DNA from: Vibrio sp. FE10
GTDB lineage: Bacteria; Pseudomonadota; Gammaproteobacteria; Enterobacterales; Vibrionaceae
Direction: 5' to 3'
Length of the DNA: 64,000 nucleotides
NCBI RefSeq assembly: GCF_030297155.1
Contig: NZ_AP028068.1
Coordinates: 1,054,001-1,118,000, forward strand
Below the pieces are notes generated by a model. That model was not told the origin of the DNA. It did not search any database and was given only the letters and a program-made list of their open reading frames with translations. The translations under genes were made by a program, and so were the position numbers. Below are positions 30,147 to 40,556 of the stretch, piece after piece (within the stretch, counting starts at the first letter, position 1; every line of letters begins with the position of its first letter).

Positions 30147-31259
30147 TTAATCTGTACCGTACTCTTTGTACAAGCGACGACATGCGCGACCATCGCTGTG
30201 GAACAAGTGACAACGGTGTGCAGGGATACCAATCGCCAGCTTGTCACCAGATTCAATCGTCAACGTGTCTGGTTGACGGTAGATAACATCAGCATCGGCA
30301 CTTTCAAGGTTTAGGTAAACTTGTGTCTCGTTACCTAGTTTCTCTACCATCATCACTTCAGCTTCAATCGTCGCGTCACCTGTTTCAGCAGATAACAAGT
30401 GTTCAGGACGAACACCCAGAGACATACGGTCACCAGCATTGACAGTGGTACCATCTACTGGGATCCAGAAGGTCATGCCGTTAGAAAGTTGTACCAAGAC
30501 GCGTTCTGCTTCAGCTTGCTCGATGTGAACCGACATAAAGTTCATCTTCGGTGAGCCAATAAAGCCAGCAACGAAACGGTTTTGAGGGTAGTGGTAAAGA
30601 TCAAGCGGTTTACCGACTTGAGATACGTAACCACCATCAAGAACAACAATCTTATCGGCCATTGTCATCGCTTCCACTTGGTCGTGGGTAACGTAGATCA
30701 TGGTGCAACCAAGTTGACGCTGTAGCTTAGTGATTTGCGAACGCATTTGAACACGCAGCGCAGCATCTAGGTTAGATAGTGGCTCATCAAGTAGGAATAC
30801 ATTTGGTTGAGAAACCAGAGTACGACCAATCGCAACACGCTGACGTTGACCACCAGACAATGCTTTAGGTTGACGCTCTAGAAGGTGACCAAGCTGAAGG
30901 ATTTCTGCAGCATGCTCAACACGCTTATCAATTTCAGCTTTGTCAGCGTTCGCTAGCTTTAGGCCAAAAGACATGTTGTCGTAAAGGTTAAGGTGAGGGT
31001 AAAGCGCGTAAGATTGGAATACCATACCTACGCCACGCTTTGAAGGCTCAACGTCATTCATGCGTTGGTCGCCAATGTACAAATCACCAGACGTAATGTC
31101 TTCTAGACCTGCGATACAGCGTAATAGCGTCGATTTACCACAACCTGATGGTCCAACGAATACTACGAACTCACCTTCGTTGATGTCTAAGGTTACGTCC
31201 TTAGAAATCTGTACATCACCATATGATTTATAAACGTTTTTTAACGTGACACTCGCCAT
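30147..31259 (-). CDS. malK: Maltose/maltodextrin ABC transporter ATPase MalK
   Basis: MalK hydrolyses ATP to drive maltose uptake through MalFG and, in E. coli, also restrains MalT. The 370-residue product matches E. coli MalK (371): Walker [11 protein letters not shown]-loop [16 protein letters not shown], signature LSGGQRQR, Walker [14 protein letters not shown], His in THDQ, then the C-terminal OB-fold regulatory domain of about 130 residues ([18 protein letters not shown]). ATG 31259 has GAGGA upstream. It is divergent from malEFG over a 666-bp control region, as in V. cholerae and E. coli. Confidence 0.97.
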   Translation of the reverse strand: MASVTLKNVYKSYGDVQISKDVTLDINEGEFVVFVGPSGCGKSTLLRCIAGLEDITSGDLYIGDQRMNDVEPSKRGVGMVFQSYALYPHLNLYDNMSFGLKLANADKAEIDKRVEHAAEILQLGHLLERQPKALSGGQRQRVAIGRTLVSQPNVFLLDEPLSNLDAALRVQMRSQITKLQRQLGCTMIYVTHDQVEAMTMADKIVVLDGGYVSQVGKPLDLYHYPQNRFVAGFIGSPKMNFMSVHIEQAEAERVLVQLSNGMTFWIPVDGTTVNAGDRMSLGVRPEHLLSAETGDATIEAEVMMVEKLGNETQVYLNLESADADVIYRQPDTLTIESGDKLAIGIPAHRCHLFHSDGRACRRLYKEYGTD

Positions 31260-31644
31260 CTAGCTAGTCCTCGATCGATCAAATTTTAAGTTTTACTGCT
31301 TATCATTATAAGAAATTTTTGGGTCAGCAGTAACTGTAGGAATTGGTAAGTACTGAATGAGTAAGAAAAAAAGTGGGTGAGACTTGGATTCTTTAACCAA
31401 GCCCACCCGTCATAGCCAAACTGGTGCCTATTTCCCCCACATCCAGCTAAATCTCCCCCGTGATTCAATCACAGATTTAGCTCGATGCTTTATAAAGACA
31501 ACAGCGGGCAGTGAAGCCAACTAAATGAACAATGCGTCAACGCATAACATTCGCTGGTAAAGGGTTCTTACTATCCATTCTTGGATGGATGCAGTTTCGG
31601 TGAATTGGCGCAATCGTACATCCTCCCAATGAAAATTTAACGAG

Positions 31645-31665
31645 GGGGAGTAGGAGGGGAGGAGT
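31645..31665 (+). promoter_or_regulatory. Two tandem candidate MalT boxes
   Basis: GGGGAGTAGG (31645-31654) and GGGGAGGAGT (31656-31665) each match nine of ten bases of GGGGAKGAGG, in the same orientation, 11 bp apart. MalT binds such direct repeats to activate mal promoters. Confidence 0.6.
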
Positions 31666-31722
31666 AGGTTAATGGGGTTATTGGTAATAGGCGATCCAGT
31701 TCAAATAAATACACGCCTCAAC

Positions 31723-31738
31723 AGTGATGTTGATCACG
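31723..31738. promoter_or_regulatory. Candidate CRP site in the mal control region
   Basis: AGTGATGTTGATCACG is a near-palindrome matching the GTGA-N6-TCAC core of the CRP consensus. CRP control of mal genes is well known in enterics. Confidence 0.65.
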
Positions 31739-31925
31739 ATGAATATGCATTTTGTGATTTTGGTCTCTAATCTGACCGGATGGCGATCACGAAATTAAGC
31801 CATAATAGCTGGGGCGTAGTGGCTAGGATGATGAGCTGAAGCCCGTTTTCTCAGATCATAACCTCCGAAAACTGGCTCGTCTTAATTGAATGCGCCCTAC
31901 GTATAAATATAAAAAGGATATTGAC

Positions 31926-33110
31926 ATGAAAAACGCTCTAAGCGCTGTAGCTCTAGGCACAATCGTTGCTTTGGGTTCTTTTGGTGCAAACGCTGCTATC
32001 GAAGAAGGTCAACTAACTATTTGGGTTGGTGGCGACAAAGCTTACGAAGGAATGGCTGAAGTAGGTAAACGCTTTGAAGAAGATACTGGTGTTAAAGTAA
32101 CAGTAGCCTTTCCTGACAAACTAGAAGAGAAGTTCTCTCAAGTTGCAGCGGCTGGCGATGGCCCAGACATGATTTTCTACGCACACGATCGTTTTGGTGG
32201 TTTTGCAGAAGCGGGTCTTCTTGCTGATATCAAACCTTCTAAGGAAACTAAAGAAGGTATCGTAGACTTCGCATGGGACGCTGTTTCTTACGAAGGTAAA
32301 ACAATCGCTTACCCAGTAGCGGTTGAGTCAGTTTCTCTTATCTACAACAAAGCACTTGTTCCTAACCCTCCTAAGTCTTGGGAAGAAATCCCAGCACTTA
32401 ACGCTGAGCTTCAAAAAGACGGTAAGAAAGCGATCATGTGGCCTCTACGTGGCGGCGCTTACTTCACATGGCCTCTACTTGCAGCTGACGGCGGTTACGC
32501 ATTCAAACAAACTGCTGAAGGTTACGACATTAAAGATGCGGGCGTAGCGGCTGAAGGTGTTCAGAAGTCTCTAGGTTTCATCGAGAAAATGGTACAAGAC
32601 AAAGTTATCTCTGCGGACATGGATTACTCAGTTGCTGAGTCTGAATTCGTTGCAGGTAACGTTGCAATGACAATCAACGGTCCTTGGGGCTGGGCAAACA
32701 TCGAGAAAGCTGGCGTTGACTACGGCGTAACAACGCTTCCTAAGTTCAACGGTAAAGCGTCTAAACCTTTCGTTGGTGTATGGGCTGGTGGTATCAGCAC
32801 TGCTTCTCCAAACCGCGACCTAGCTGTTGAGTTCATGGAAAACTACCTATTAACTGACGAAGGTATGAAGAGCCTGAATGACGACAAGCCACTGGGCGCT
32901 GTTGCTCTTAACTCTTTCCAACGTCAACTAGACAGCGACACTCGCATTGCAGCAACAATGGACAACGCGATGAACGGCGAAATCATGCCTAACATCCCTC
33001 AGTTCACAACGTTCTGGTACAGCATGGAAGAAGCAATCGGCAACGTAGTTGATGGTCGTCAATCTGTTGACCAAGCACTCGATGCTGCTGAAGCTCGTAT
33101 GACTAAGTAA
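31926..33110 (+). CDS. malE: Maltose/maltodextrin-binding periplasmic protein MalE
   Basis: MalE binds maltose and maltodextrins in the periplasm and presents them to MalFGK2. The product is 394 residues (E. coli 396). ATG 31926 has AAGGAT upstream and gives a clean signal peptide ([22 protein letters not shown]); the open frame begins 36 bp earlier. Family features: [42 protein letters not shown], the [13 protein letters not shown] segment and [14 protein letters not shown]. Codon use is strongly biased, as for an abundant protein. A hairpin separates it from malF. Confidence 0.97.
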   Translation: MKNALSAVALGTIVALGSFGANAAIEEGQLTIWVGGDKAYEGMAEVGKRFEEDTGVKVTVAFPDKLEEKFSQVAAAGDGPDMIFYAHDRFGGFAEAGLLADIKPSKETKEGIVDFAWDAVSYEGKTIAYPVAVESVSLIYNKALVPNPPKSWEEIPALNAELQKDGKKAIMWPLRGGAYFTWPLLAADGGYAFKQTAEGYDIKDAGVAAEGVQKSLGFIEKMVQDKVISADMDYSVAESEFVAGNVAMTINGPWGWANIEKAGVDYGVTTLPKFNGKASKPFVGVWAGGISTASPNRDLAVEFMENYLLTDEGMKSLNDDKPLGAVALNSFQRQLDSDTRIAATMDNAMNGEIMPNIPQFTTFWYSMEEAIGNVVDGRQSVDQALDAAEARMTK

Positions 33111-33128
33111 TAATAAAGCATTACCTTT

Positions 33129-33152
33129 TAAGGAGGGGGCAACCTCTCCTTA
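33129..33152 (+). terminator. malE-malF intercistronic hairpin with GCAA tetraloop
   Basis: The 10-bp stem TAAGGAGGGG / CCTCTCCTTA (one G-U pair) closes on a GCAA tetraloop and is followed by CTTTTCT. It may attenuate malF or protect malE mRNA, giving excess binding protein. Confidence 0.6.
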
Positions 33153-33188
33153 CTTTTCTATTTTTATATCTCGTTAGCAGGTTCCTCT

Positions 33189-34760
33189 ATGCAGTCAGTT
33201 CAAGGTTCAGATGCGATCCCGGCACCATCAAGCCTTCTAGGCAGTAAAAGCGTCTTCATCAAATGGGGGTTGCTTGGTAGCGTTGGCTTAATTAACGGCT
33301 ACGCTACAATTTTAATGTATTCTCGCGGTGAGCTCGCATTTGCGCTGCTTACAGTGATCTTAACGGCTTTGGCTCTTTACATTTTTGGTAGTAAGAAAAC
33401 TTACGCCCACCGTTATATTTATCCAGGTATTGCCGGAATGATCTTGTTCATTCTCTTCCCGTTGGCATATACCGTTGGACTTGCGTTCACTAACTACAGC
33501 GCAAAAAACCAACTTTCTCTTGAGCGCACTCAAACCGTCCTTTTAGACCGCTCTTTTCAAAGCGGTGAAAGCTACCCATTTACTTTGTACAAGACAGATA
33601 ACGGTCACCAGATCGTGGTTAAAGATGGTAACCAGCTGTTAGCAACTGACGTATTTTCTCTTGAAGGTATGACTGCAACAGAAATGGATCTGTCTATGGT
33701 TGAGTCTGCACAAGGTGAGAAAGAGAAGATCAAAGCGATCATCCAAAACCGTTCTGCGATTAGTGGTGTAGATTTCCACCTGCCAAATGGTGATGATATT
33801 CGCATGAGTGGCTTACGTAAGTTTGCTGCTGTTGCTCCGCTTTATACGATGCAATCCGATGGCGAGACTTTATACAACAATGAGTCAGGTGAAACACTTA
33901 AGCCAAATATGGAAGTGGGCTTCTATCAGCCTGTGGATGAAAACGGCGCATTTATCGGTAACACCATCTCTCCGGGATTTGTTGTCGAAATTGGTACTCA
34001 TAACTTTGAGCGTGTATGGAAAGATGACGGTATCAAAGAGCCTTTTATTAGCATCTTTATTTGGACCGTGGTGTTCTCCATCCTTACCGTTGCATTTACG
34101 TTGGCAATTGGCTTAATTCTGGCGAACATCGTGCAGTGGGAAGAGCTAAAAGGCAGAGCTGTTTACCGTGTCTTGCTTATCTTGCCTTACGCAGTACCTG
34201 CATTTATCTCAATCCTGATTTTTAAAGGTTTATTTAACCAAAGCTTCGGTGAAATAAACATGGTGTTAGAAAGCATCTTTGGTTTAAGTCCAAACTGGTT
34301 CTCTGATCCTATCTTAGCGAAAAGCATGGTATTGATTGTAAACACATGGCTAGGCTTCCCTTACATGATGATTCTATGTATGGGTCTGCTTAAAGCGATT
34401 CCTGAAGATTTGTATGAAGCGTCAGCTATTGATGGTGCGAACTTTATTCACAATTTCAAACGTATTACGTTCCCATTGATGATTAAGCCACTAACACCGC
34501 TATTGATTGCAGCATTTGCCTTTAACTTCAATAACTTTGTAATGATTCAACTATTGACGAATGGTGGCCCGAACATGATTGGCACCTCAGAGCCAGCGGG
34601 TTACACAGACTTGCTTGTAAGCTACACCTACCGAATCGCATTCGAAGGCGGCGGCGGTCAAGACTTTGGTCTAGCAAGTGCTATCGCAACGCTTATTTTC
34701 CTATTGGTTGGTGCTCTAGCATTACTCAACCTTCGTTTTACTAAACTGACTCAAGATTAA
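33189..34760 (+). CDS. malF: Maltose ABC transporter permease MalF
   Basis: MalF is the larger membrane subunit of the maltose importer. The 523-residue product (E. coli 514) has the unusual MalF layout: three N-terminal helices, a large periplasmic loop of about 180 residues (roughly 95-280) that contacts MalE, then five more helices. The EAA loop for MalK contact reads [20 protein letters not shown]. It is followed by malG after 11 bp. Confidence 0.97.
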   Translation: MQSVQGSDAIPAPSSLLGSKSVFIKWGLLGSVGLINGYATILMYSRGELAFALLTVILTALALYIFGSKKTYAHRYIYPGIAGMILFILFPLAYTVGLAFTNYSAKNQLSLERTQTVLLDRSFQSGESYPFTLYKTDNGHQIVVKDGNQLLATDVFSLEGMTATEMDLSMVESAQGEKEKIKAIIQNRSAISGVDFHLPNGDDIRMSGLRKFAAVAPLYTMQSDGETLYNNESGETLKPNMEVGFYQPVDENGAFIGNTISPGFVVEIGTHNFERVWKDDGIKEPFISIFIWTVVFSILTVAFTLAIGLILANIVQWEELKGRAVYRVLLILPYAVPAFISILIFKGLFNQSFGEINMVLESIFGLSPNWFSDPILAKSMVLIVNTWLGFPYMMILCMGLLKAIPEDLYEASAIDGANFIHNFKRITFPLMIKPLTPLLIAAFAFNFNNFVMIQLLTNGGPNMIGTSEPAGYTDLLVSYTYRIAFEGGGGQDFGLASAIATLIFLLVGALALLNLRFTKLTQD

Positions 34761-34771
34761 GGAGCACGACA

Positions 34772-35662
34772 ATGGCTATGGTACAAGGTAAAGGCCTTAA
34801 ATACCGATTGTGGGCAACGCATATTGCGCTGTGGTGCTTCTTAGCGCTAATTATCTTCCCACTACTGATGATTATTGCGATCTCGTTCCGTGAGGGAAAC
34901 TTCGCAACAGGTAGTTTGATTCCAGATAACCCATCTTTGGAACACTGGAAACTGGCTCTTGGTATGTCAGTCACTAACGCTGACGGCTCGGTGACTCCAC
35001 CTCCATTCCCAGTACTGACTTGGTTGTGGAACTCAATAAAAGTAGCAGGTATTACGTCTATTCTTATTGTGTCGCTGTCTACGACGTCGGCTTATGCATT
35101 CGCTCGTATGCGCTTTAAAGGTAAAGAAACCATCTTGAAAGCGATGATGATTTTCCAAATGTTCCCAGCGGTACTTGCTCTAGTGGCTATCTACGCGTTG
35201 TTCGACAAACTTGGCCAATACATTCCGTTCTTAGGCTTGAACACGCACGGTGGTTTGATCTTCTCGTACTTGGGTGGTATTGCACTGCATGTTTGGACGA
35301 TTAAAGGCTACTTTGAGACGATTGATAACTCTTTAGAAGAAGCGGCAGCACTTGATGGTGCAACACCTTGGCAAGCATTCAGATTGGTTCTACTGCCATT
35401 GTCTGTGCCAATCCTTGCGGTTGTGTTTATTCTATCTTTCATTGGTGTTGTTGGTGAGGTGCCAGTTGCTTCAATCCTATTATCGGATGTGAACTCTTAC
35501 ACACTAGCAGTAGGTATGCAGCAATACCTATATCCTCAGAACTACCTATGGGGTGACTTTGCGGCAGCGGCTGTACTTTCAGCACTTCCGATTACTATCG
35601 TGTTCTTACTTGCTCAACGTTGGTTAGTTGGCGGTTTGACGGCAGGTGGTGTAAAAGGATAA
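34772..35662 (+). CDS. malG: Maltose ABC transporter permease MalG
   Basis: MalG is the second membrane subunit of the importer. The length, 296 residues, equals that of E. coli MalG. About six helices, a periplasmic P2-type loop and the EAA loop [20 protein letters not shown] are visible. The C-terminus [12 protein letters not shown] matches the family tail that enters the substrate path. AAGGAG precedes the ATG. It ends the malEFG operon. No malM, lamB or malT lies in the window. Confidence 0.97.
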   Translation: MAMVQGKGLKYRLWATHIALWCFLALIIFPLLMIIAISFREGNFATGSLIPDNPSLEHWKLALGMSVTNADGSVTPPPFPVLTWLWNSIKVAGITSILIVSLSTTSAYAFARMRFKGKETILKAMMIFQMFPAVLALVAIYALFDKLGQYIPFLGLNTHGGLIFSYLGGIALHVWTIKGYFETIDNSLEEAAALDGATPWQAFRLVLLPLSVPILAVVFILSFIGVVGEVPVASILLSDVNSYTLAVGMQQYLYPQNYLWGDFAAAAVLSALPITIVFLLAQRWLVGGLTAGGVKG

Positions 35663-35837
35663 GCTGTACCCTATAAGAAAGACAAAGAGCGACCTTTTAA
35701 GTCGCTCTATATTGGCATTTTTATTACATCATTTGGTTTGGCCGCCGATCAGTAATAAAAATAACCCTCAGGTTACGCATAGCTGGCTACTAATCAGGTT
35801 CCTTACGCTATTAATGATTAGTGGTTTTTGTAACTCT

Positions 35838-35864
35838 AACCCAGGTACTTACTTGGGTTTTTTT
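35838..35864 (+). terminator. Rho-independent terminator, distal to malG
   Basis: AACCCAGGT pairs with ACTTGGGTT (one G-U) and is followed by seven T residues, about 175 bp after malG. Confidence 0.75.
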
Positions 35865-36264
35865 ATGCCTGCTACTTTTTTTTTCTACTTTGTCTTGATG
35901 TTCGCTTTATCTGTCAATTTCTGTGCTCATAACGGCTTCATGTTCAAAGCTTCGAGTCACTTCTCTCTCAAACCTTCCCTGCCTCATTCTTCTTACTTGA
36001 AGACATGAACGAGTCTCACAAATCAGACACTCAGTATAAGGGGCTGTTGGTCTATTGATATATTGCTAATAATCCAATGCGTGATACTTCAATGATTTGC
36101 GTGCAACAAATACAAAAGTTACACAGAAAATGTATATAGAAACGGTAGGCGGCTGTGAATTGCAGAGAGTTATACCTCTGACTTATGGAATGAGTTGGGA
36201 AAGTAGTGAATGACGAATGGTTGATGTTAGTCGCTGATTCAAGCTAGATGCTGATGATTATGAT

Positions 36265-36314
36265 CAGTTAGGAAAAAGGGGCAGTTAGGAAAAAGGGGGC
36301 AGCTAGGACCAAGG
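36265..36314. repeat. Three tandem degenerate copies of CAGTTAGGAAAAAGGGG
   Basis: Copies lie at 36265-36281, 36282-36299 and 36300-36314; the third reads CAGCTAGGACCAAGG. Shorter TTAGGAAC/CTAGGAAC elements follow to about 36350. It is non-coding and purine-rich. Confidence 0.8.
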
Positions 36315-36379
36315 ATTAGTGAGAAAAATGATTCGTTAGGAACTAGGAACTAGAAACGATTAGCGATGAACTGTAGAAG

Positions 36380-36652
36380 TTAGAATTCTTTGCTCGAAGG
36401 AGCACAGCCCAAGTGTTGCAACAACACATAGATGCTTTCTTGATCGAGTGCCACACGGCGAAAGAGATCCGCAAACGTGTTATCCCCGCCAAAACAAGTC
36501 TGGATATAGTGGTTAATTTCATTGCTATCGTAACCTTCTACGTACAATGTTCTGACCCATTGGTACTCAACTGCCTTGAGATTGTTCAGTGTAGATTCGC
36601 TAAGAGTGGGGCGTGTGACGCTCAAGAGTAGCTCCGGGAAATTCAAATACAT
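36380..36652 (-). CDS. Hypothetical protein, 90 residues
   Basis: This is an open frame with balanced amino-acid use (LLSVTRPTLSESTLNNLKAV; VEGYDSNEINHYIQTCFGGD). It has no signal peptide and no membrane segment, and is probably helical. No family is recognised and the ribosome binding site before ATG 36652 is weak. Composition is plausible for a real cytosolic protein. Confidence 0.55.
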   Translation of the reverse strand: MYLNFPELLLSVTRPTLSESTLNNLKAVEYQWVRTLYVEGYDSNEINHYIQTCFGGDNTFADLFRRVALDQESIYVLLQHLGCAPSSKEF

Positions 36653-36935
36653 CCATTATGATTGGCGGTATTTAACCAGAGCTAAATGACGACTTTATTA
36701 CAGTTCGAGCAAATCGCTAAACAATAGCAGCTTCATTTCAACCCTTGGCTGAGTATCACGCTATATAAGCTGTATTGCGACAATTCGTATTGAGCAGTAT
36801 TGAGATAAGAAGTATTGGGTAAGACGCGGCTTTGTCTGTGAGAGTTTACAAAGGGGAGTTGAGTTAGATAAGCAAATGCCAAGAATGTGCTTGGCATTGT
36901 AATTAGGTTTTGTAGGGTAGAGCTAGATATGGACC

Positions 36936-37439
36936 TTATTTAAGGTACTTCACGTGCGCTTCCATCTCTTCGCCGATCTGCTTTCGCATGTTCATTAGAC
37001 GAATAGCCGAATCTCTTAATTCGATGTCTTCTGGTGTTTCTGGTACCCACTCTGGCACCTTAGTCGGGTTACCGTTTTCATCAACAGCAACCATAATAAC
37101 GATACAGTGAGTCGTTAGGCGATTGTTGAGCTCTTTAGGGTCGCTGGCTTGAACGTCGATAGCGATGTGCATAGAAGATGAACCGGTATAGATGACCTTC
37201 GCACTTACCTCTACAAGGTTGCCAACATGGATCGGAGCTACGAATCGAATCCCCCCTGCGTAAGCGGTAATACAATATTTACCACTCCACCCAGCAGAAC
37301 AAGCGTAGGCTGCTAAATCGATCCACTTCATTGCTGCACCACCATGAACTTTACCACCAAAGTTCACATCCCCAGGTTCAGCTAAAAAACGCAGAGTAAC
37401 GTCTCGTTTACCATCTGGTCGGTTATTGTTACTGCTCAT
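36936..37439 (-). CDS. Acyl-CoA thioesterase, hotdog fold (YciA-like)
   Basis: This cytosolic enzyme probably cleaves acyl-CoA to free acid and CoA. The 167-residue product has the hotdog-fold signature DVNFGGKVHGGAAMKWIDLAAY, with the HGG...D active-site segment, then central strands (YAGGIRFVAPIHVGNLVEV) and CIVIMVAVDENGNPTKVPEW near the end. The ATG has GGAAG four bases upstream. It is alone downstream of oppA on the same strand, separated by a terminator. Substrate chain length cannot be read from sequence. Confidence 0.9.
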   Translation of the reverse strand: MSSNNNRPDGKRDVTLRFLAEPGDVNFGGKVHGGAAMKWIDLAAYACSAGWSGKYCITAYAGGIRFVAPIHVGNLVEVSAKVIYTGSSSMHIAIDVQASDPKELNNRLTTHCIVIMVAVDENGNPTKVPEWVPETPEDIELRDSAIRLMNMRKQIGEEMEAHVKYLK

Positions 37440-37823
37440 CTATCTTCCTTCATTATTATTGTGCTGCATAACATGCTTGTTACTTGCTAATAACAATATA
37501 CTTAAGATGACATAAATTAAAGCGGATAATCTCACGGTTAAGACTATTTTTTTCAAACGGATGACGAACTGATGAACATCGGTGTTTTCTAGCGATGGAG
37601 GCGAGAGGTAAACAAGGCGGAGCAAACATGAACAACCCAAATAGAAAGTCGATTTCAAAAAAAACACCTAGCGTAATGCTAGGTGTTTCTAAGCCATTTG
37701 GTACTCATGTCGGTACCTTTTTATGTCTGCCAACTAACCGTTGCTTGTTTGGTTTAGTTAAAGTGACTGTATCGTAATTACCACCAAAGTGGTAGTTAAA
37801 ATTATTTATTGCTCAGCTCACTT
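37440..37823. other. Intergenic region between the thioesterase gene and oppA
   Basis: These 384 bp hold the thioesterase promoter and the oppA terminator. A second hairpin (TAATTACCAC / GTGGTAGTTA at 37775-37798) lies just past the oppA stop, without a T-run. A 60-codon plus-strand frame here is not convincing. Confidence 0.5.
37657..37688 (-). terminator. Terminator downstream of oppA
   Basis: The 11-bp perfect stem AAACACCTAGC / GCTAGGTGTTT with loop GTAAT is followed on the minus strand by a run of eight T. Confidence 0.85.
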
Positions 37824-39446
37824 TTACTCTTTTACAAAGTATAGATCCTTGGCGTAGATATTTCCTTTCGGATTATTGTTAGGGAAGCCTTTGAGTGTAT
37901 TTCGCACTAATCGAGTGTGATTATAGTGATATAAAGGCATAACTGCTGCAGATTCGTTAAGTAGAGATTCAGCATGCTGGTATAAAGCAAAACGTTTAGA
38001 CTGATCTTCCGTTTTACTCGCTTGCTGCAAGAGCTCATCATAATCAGAGTTACAGTAACCACTCTCATTTGCTGTATGACCACAAGTGAAGGCTTCTAAC
38101 AGAGCTGAAGGCTCTGGATAGTCACCAAAGGCCCACGAACGAGCAAGCTGGTAGTCTCCCGATCCTTTTGCGGTCACGTACGCCTTCCACTCCATATTCT
38201 CTAACTCAACCTTCACGCCAAGTGGTTTCCACATCGAAGCTATCGCGATGGCGATCTTTTTATGGTTTTCACTGGTGTTATACGTGAGTGTGAATTTGAG
38301 AGGGTTGTCTTGGTTATAGCCAGCTTCTTCAAGTAGCTGTTTAGCCTTAGCTTGGCGCTGTGAGCTATCTAACGCTTCGAATAAAGACTTAGGAGCTGCG
38401 TAGTTCGGGATATTATTCGGCGTTACGCTGTAGGCTTCAGGTTCACCTTGGCCCGTCACTTTATCGACCAAAATCTCTCGGTTTACTGCCATGCTTAATG
38501 CTTGTCGAACTCTGACATCATCAAACGGAGCCTGGCGAGTATTGAACGAATAAACATATGATCCTAACAAAGCCTGCGCTTTAATCTGTTCTGGGCTTTC
38601 TTTCGTGAGCTTTTGGTAATACTCAAGTTGTACACGGTTCGTCATGTCAATCTCACCAGACTGATAACGAATCAGCTCGGCATTTTGAGACGATAAACCA
38701 AGGTAAGTCACCTTATTGATGACGGTTGAAGCGTTATCCCAGTAATTCGAGTTTCTGGTCACCTCTACGTATTCGTTGGGTACCCATTTACTCAGAGTAT
38801 AAGCACCGTTGGTCGCGATGTTTTCTGCGCGAATCCATTGGTCTCCTTTCTCTTCAACCAACTTAGTAGGCAGAGGGAAGAAGGTTTTGATGCTCATTAA
38901 ACTCATGAAGTAGGGCGTAGGCTTTGAAAGTGAGATTTCTACCGTGTGTTCATCTAGCGCCTTAATCCCCAATTCTGATGGATCTTTATCTCCGGCAACA
39001 ATGTCACTCGCGTTAACGATGTTCGCCGTCGAGAAAACAAATCCGGTGTTGTTGCCTGTTTTAGGGGACACGGCCCGCTGCCAACCAAAAACAAAGTCTG
39101 ACGCTGTCACCGGATCGCCATTCGACCACTGAAGACCCTCTTTCAACACAAATGTCACTGTTTTGCCATCTTTGCTGATTACCCACTCTTTAGCTTGTCC
39201 TGGGATGATCTGCCCGTCTCGGTTCTCAATCACAAAGCCCTCAAACATATCATTGACGATGATGTCGCCGGGCATACCGGAATTAACAAAGTTGGGGTCT
39301 AGCGTGTTGGGCTCTGCGCCATTGCCACGCACAAAATGTTGTTCTTCAGCTAATGATGTCTCAGTAGAAACAGAGGCTGCGAAGCTTGAGGCAGACGATA
39401 GAGCAAGCAGTGACGATATGATCACAGGGAGTGTTGGTTGGGTCAT
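37824..39446 (-). CDS. oppA: Oligopeptide ABC transporter substrate-binding protein (OppA-like)
   Basis: This periplasmic peptide-binding protein of SBP family 5 has 540 residues, a signal peptide (ending SSFAASV), then RGNGAEPNTLDPNFVNSGMP, the family start. VTASDFVFGWQRAVSP, the RQAPFDDVRVRQALSMAVNR signature and the VMPLYHYNHTRLV end segment are present. AAGGAATT precedes the ATG. There is no permease or ATPase next to it, so it is an orphan binding protein that must share an Opp transporter encoded elsewhere. It could bind oligopeptides or murein peptides (MppA type). Confidence 0.92.
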   Translation of the reverse strand: MTQPTLPVIISSLLALSSASSFAASVSTETSLAEEQHFVRGNGAEPNTLDPNFVNSGMPGDIIVNDMFEGFVIENRDGQIIPGQAKEWVISKDGKTVTFVLKEGLQWSNGDPVTASDFVFGWQRAVSPKTGNNTGFVFSTANIVNASDIVAGDKDPSELGIKALDEHTVEISLSKPTPYFMSLMSIKTFFPLPTKLVEEKGDQWIRAENIATNGAYTLSKWVPNEYVEVTRNSNYWDNASTVINKVTYLGLSSQNAELIRYQSGEIDMTNRVQLEYYQKLTKESPEQIKAQALLGSYVYSFNTRQAPFDDVRVRQALSMAVNREILVDKVTGQGEPEAYSVTPNNIPNYAAPKSLFEALDSSQRQAKAKQLLEEAGYNQDNPLKFTLTYNTSENHKKIAIAIASMWKPLGVKVELENMEWKAYVTAKGSGDYQLARSWAFGDYPEPSALLEAFTCGHTANESGYCNSDYDELLQQASKTEDQSKRFALYQHAESLLNESAAVMPLYHYNHTRLVRNTLKGFPNNNPKGNIYAKDLYFVKE

Positions 39447-39662
39447 TGTAATTCCTTTTACAATTTAAACAGTACTTAGTTCATTAAACCTGAGTCAGTA
39501 ACATGTTGCAACCACAGCGTGCTGGAATTAAAAGCATTTGAAAGCGTTATGAACAGAGCCGTTGAACAAAACAGGAAAACAACAATGCCTGCTGAGAAAG
39601 CAGGCATTGTGAGGTGAAATCGACTAGCGCATTGTTGCTAGGTTAGTTTTGGTAACGTTCAC

Positions 39663-40556
39663 TTAGCTTTGCTGAGGTAGGGCAGCTTCCAGTCTTGGTT
39701 TCCTTTTAATTTGAGCAAGGATAACGCCTGAAATTACCATCACACCACCGATGATGTGGAACTGGTTAATCTCTTCACCTAGCCACGTAGCCGCCAATAC
39801 AATCGCAACAACAGGAAGTAAGTTCATGAACATCGCACTGGAATCCGCACCAATAGTATCAATCGCTTTCACCCACATCCAAGGCGCCAAAATAGATGCA
39901 GCAACTGCGGCATAAGCTATCAATGGAATCGCTTGTTGTGAGGGTAATAGTTGTTCGCTCGTTAACCAAAGAGGAGTCAACATCGCGACAGCAAACAGCC
40001 CTTGAATATAAATCACAACCCAACTGCTGATTGGCATTTTCCAGCGTTTTAGTAACACACAGTAAGAGGCGTAAACAAAGGCTGCTATTAACATGTAACC
40101 GTCACCTTGGGTAAGGTTTTGATGGATAAAGAACAGAGGATCGCCTTTACCGAGCATTAACGCCAACCCAGCCAAAGACAACACACCGCCGACAATACTT
40201 AGGCTAGAAATAGACTTGTTTAGCAAAGGTACGCTAAGGAACACACTGATCAATGGTACTAACGAAGTGATCAATGCCATGTTAGAAGCGGTGGTGGTTA
40301 AGCCTGCGTAGTAACCCAAAGATTGGTTTAACACCATGCCCAAAAAGCCAAGGAACGCTAACTTAGACAAGTTAGGTTTAATGACTGGCCACTGTTTAAT
40401 CACAGAGCGAATGCAGAAAGGCGTCAAAATTAACATCGCAATAAACCAACGGTAAAAACTCATCGCGCTCGGTTCAATGGTGCTTGCGGCCAGTTTGTTG
40501 ACGATCGCATTTGCACCCCAGATACAGACTGTGAAAAATGGTAAAAGATAATGCAT
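39663..40556 (-). CDS. EamA-family (DMT) membrane exporter
   Basis: The 297-residue inner-membrane protein has ten predicted helices in two five-helix EamA repeats (first starting FFTVCIWGANAIVNKLA; second starting GDGYMLIAAFVYASYCVLL). It is probably an exporter of amino acids or metabolites in the RhtA/YdcZ/YedA group; substrate unknown. It is divergent from an AraC-family gene 98 bp away, which probably controls it. A basic tail (QIKRKPRLEAALPQQS) ends the protein in the cytoplasm. Confidence 0.9.
   Translation of the reverse strand: MHYLLPFFTVCIWGANAIVNKLAASTIEPSAMSFYRWFIAMLILTPFCIRSVIKQWPVIKPNLSKLAFLGFLGMVLNQSLGYYAGLTTTASNMALITSLVPLISVFLSVPLLNKSISSLSIVGGVLSLAGLALMLGKGDPLFFIHQNLTQGDGYMLIAAFVYASYCVLLKRWKMPISSWVVIYIQGLFAVAMLTPLWLTSEQLLPSQQAIPLIAYAAVAASILAPWMWVKAIDTIGADSSAMFMNLLPVVAIVLAATWLGEEINQFHIIGGVMVISGVILAQIKRKPRLEAALPQQS

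Larger units (their letters stand above)
31260..31925. other. Divergent malK / malEFG control region
   Basis: No gene is supported here. The region contains MalT-box-like and CRP-like sites annotated separately, plus further GGATG-type motifs at about 31593 and 31829 and C-rich complements (TTTCCCCC at 31430, TCTCCCCC at 31452) facing malK. The complexity fits cooperative MalT/CRP control of divergent promoters. Confidence 0.6.
35663..36379. other. 717-bp intergenic region after malG
   Basis: No gene is supported. It contains a hairpin at 35685-35707 (AGAGCGAC / GTCGCTCT) 22 bp after malG, a stronger terminator at 35838-35864, and purine-rich tandem repeats at 36265-36314. The 130 bases between the two hairpins could be a 3'-UTR-derived small RNA, but there is no direct evidence. 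Confidence 0.5.

Noticed and set aside
31286..31468. Minus-strand 60-residue frame upstream of malK
   Set aside because: It lies in the mal control region, has no ribosome binding site and overlaps MalT-type motifs.
35712..36008. 98-residue plus-strand frame after malG
   Set aside because: It spans a strong terminator at 35838-35864, so it would not be transcribed intact; composition is not protein-like.
37595..37777. 60-residue plus-strand frame between the thioesterase gene and oppA
   Set aside because: It overlaps the oppA terminator hairpin and has no start signal.
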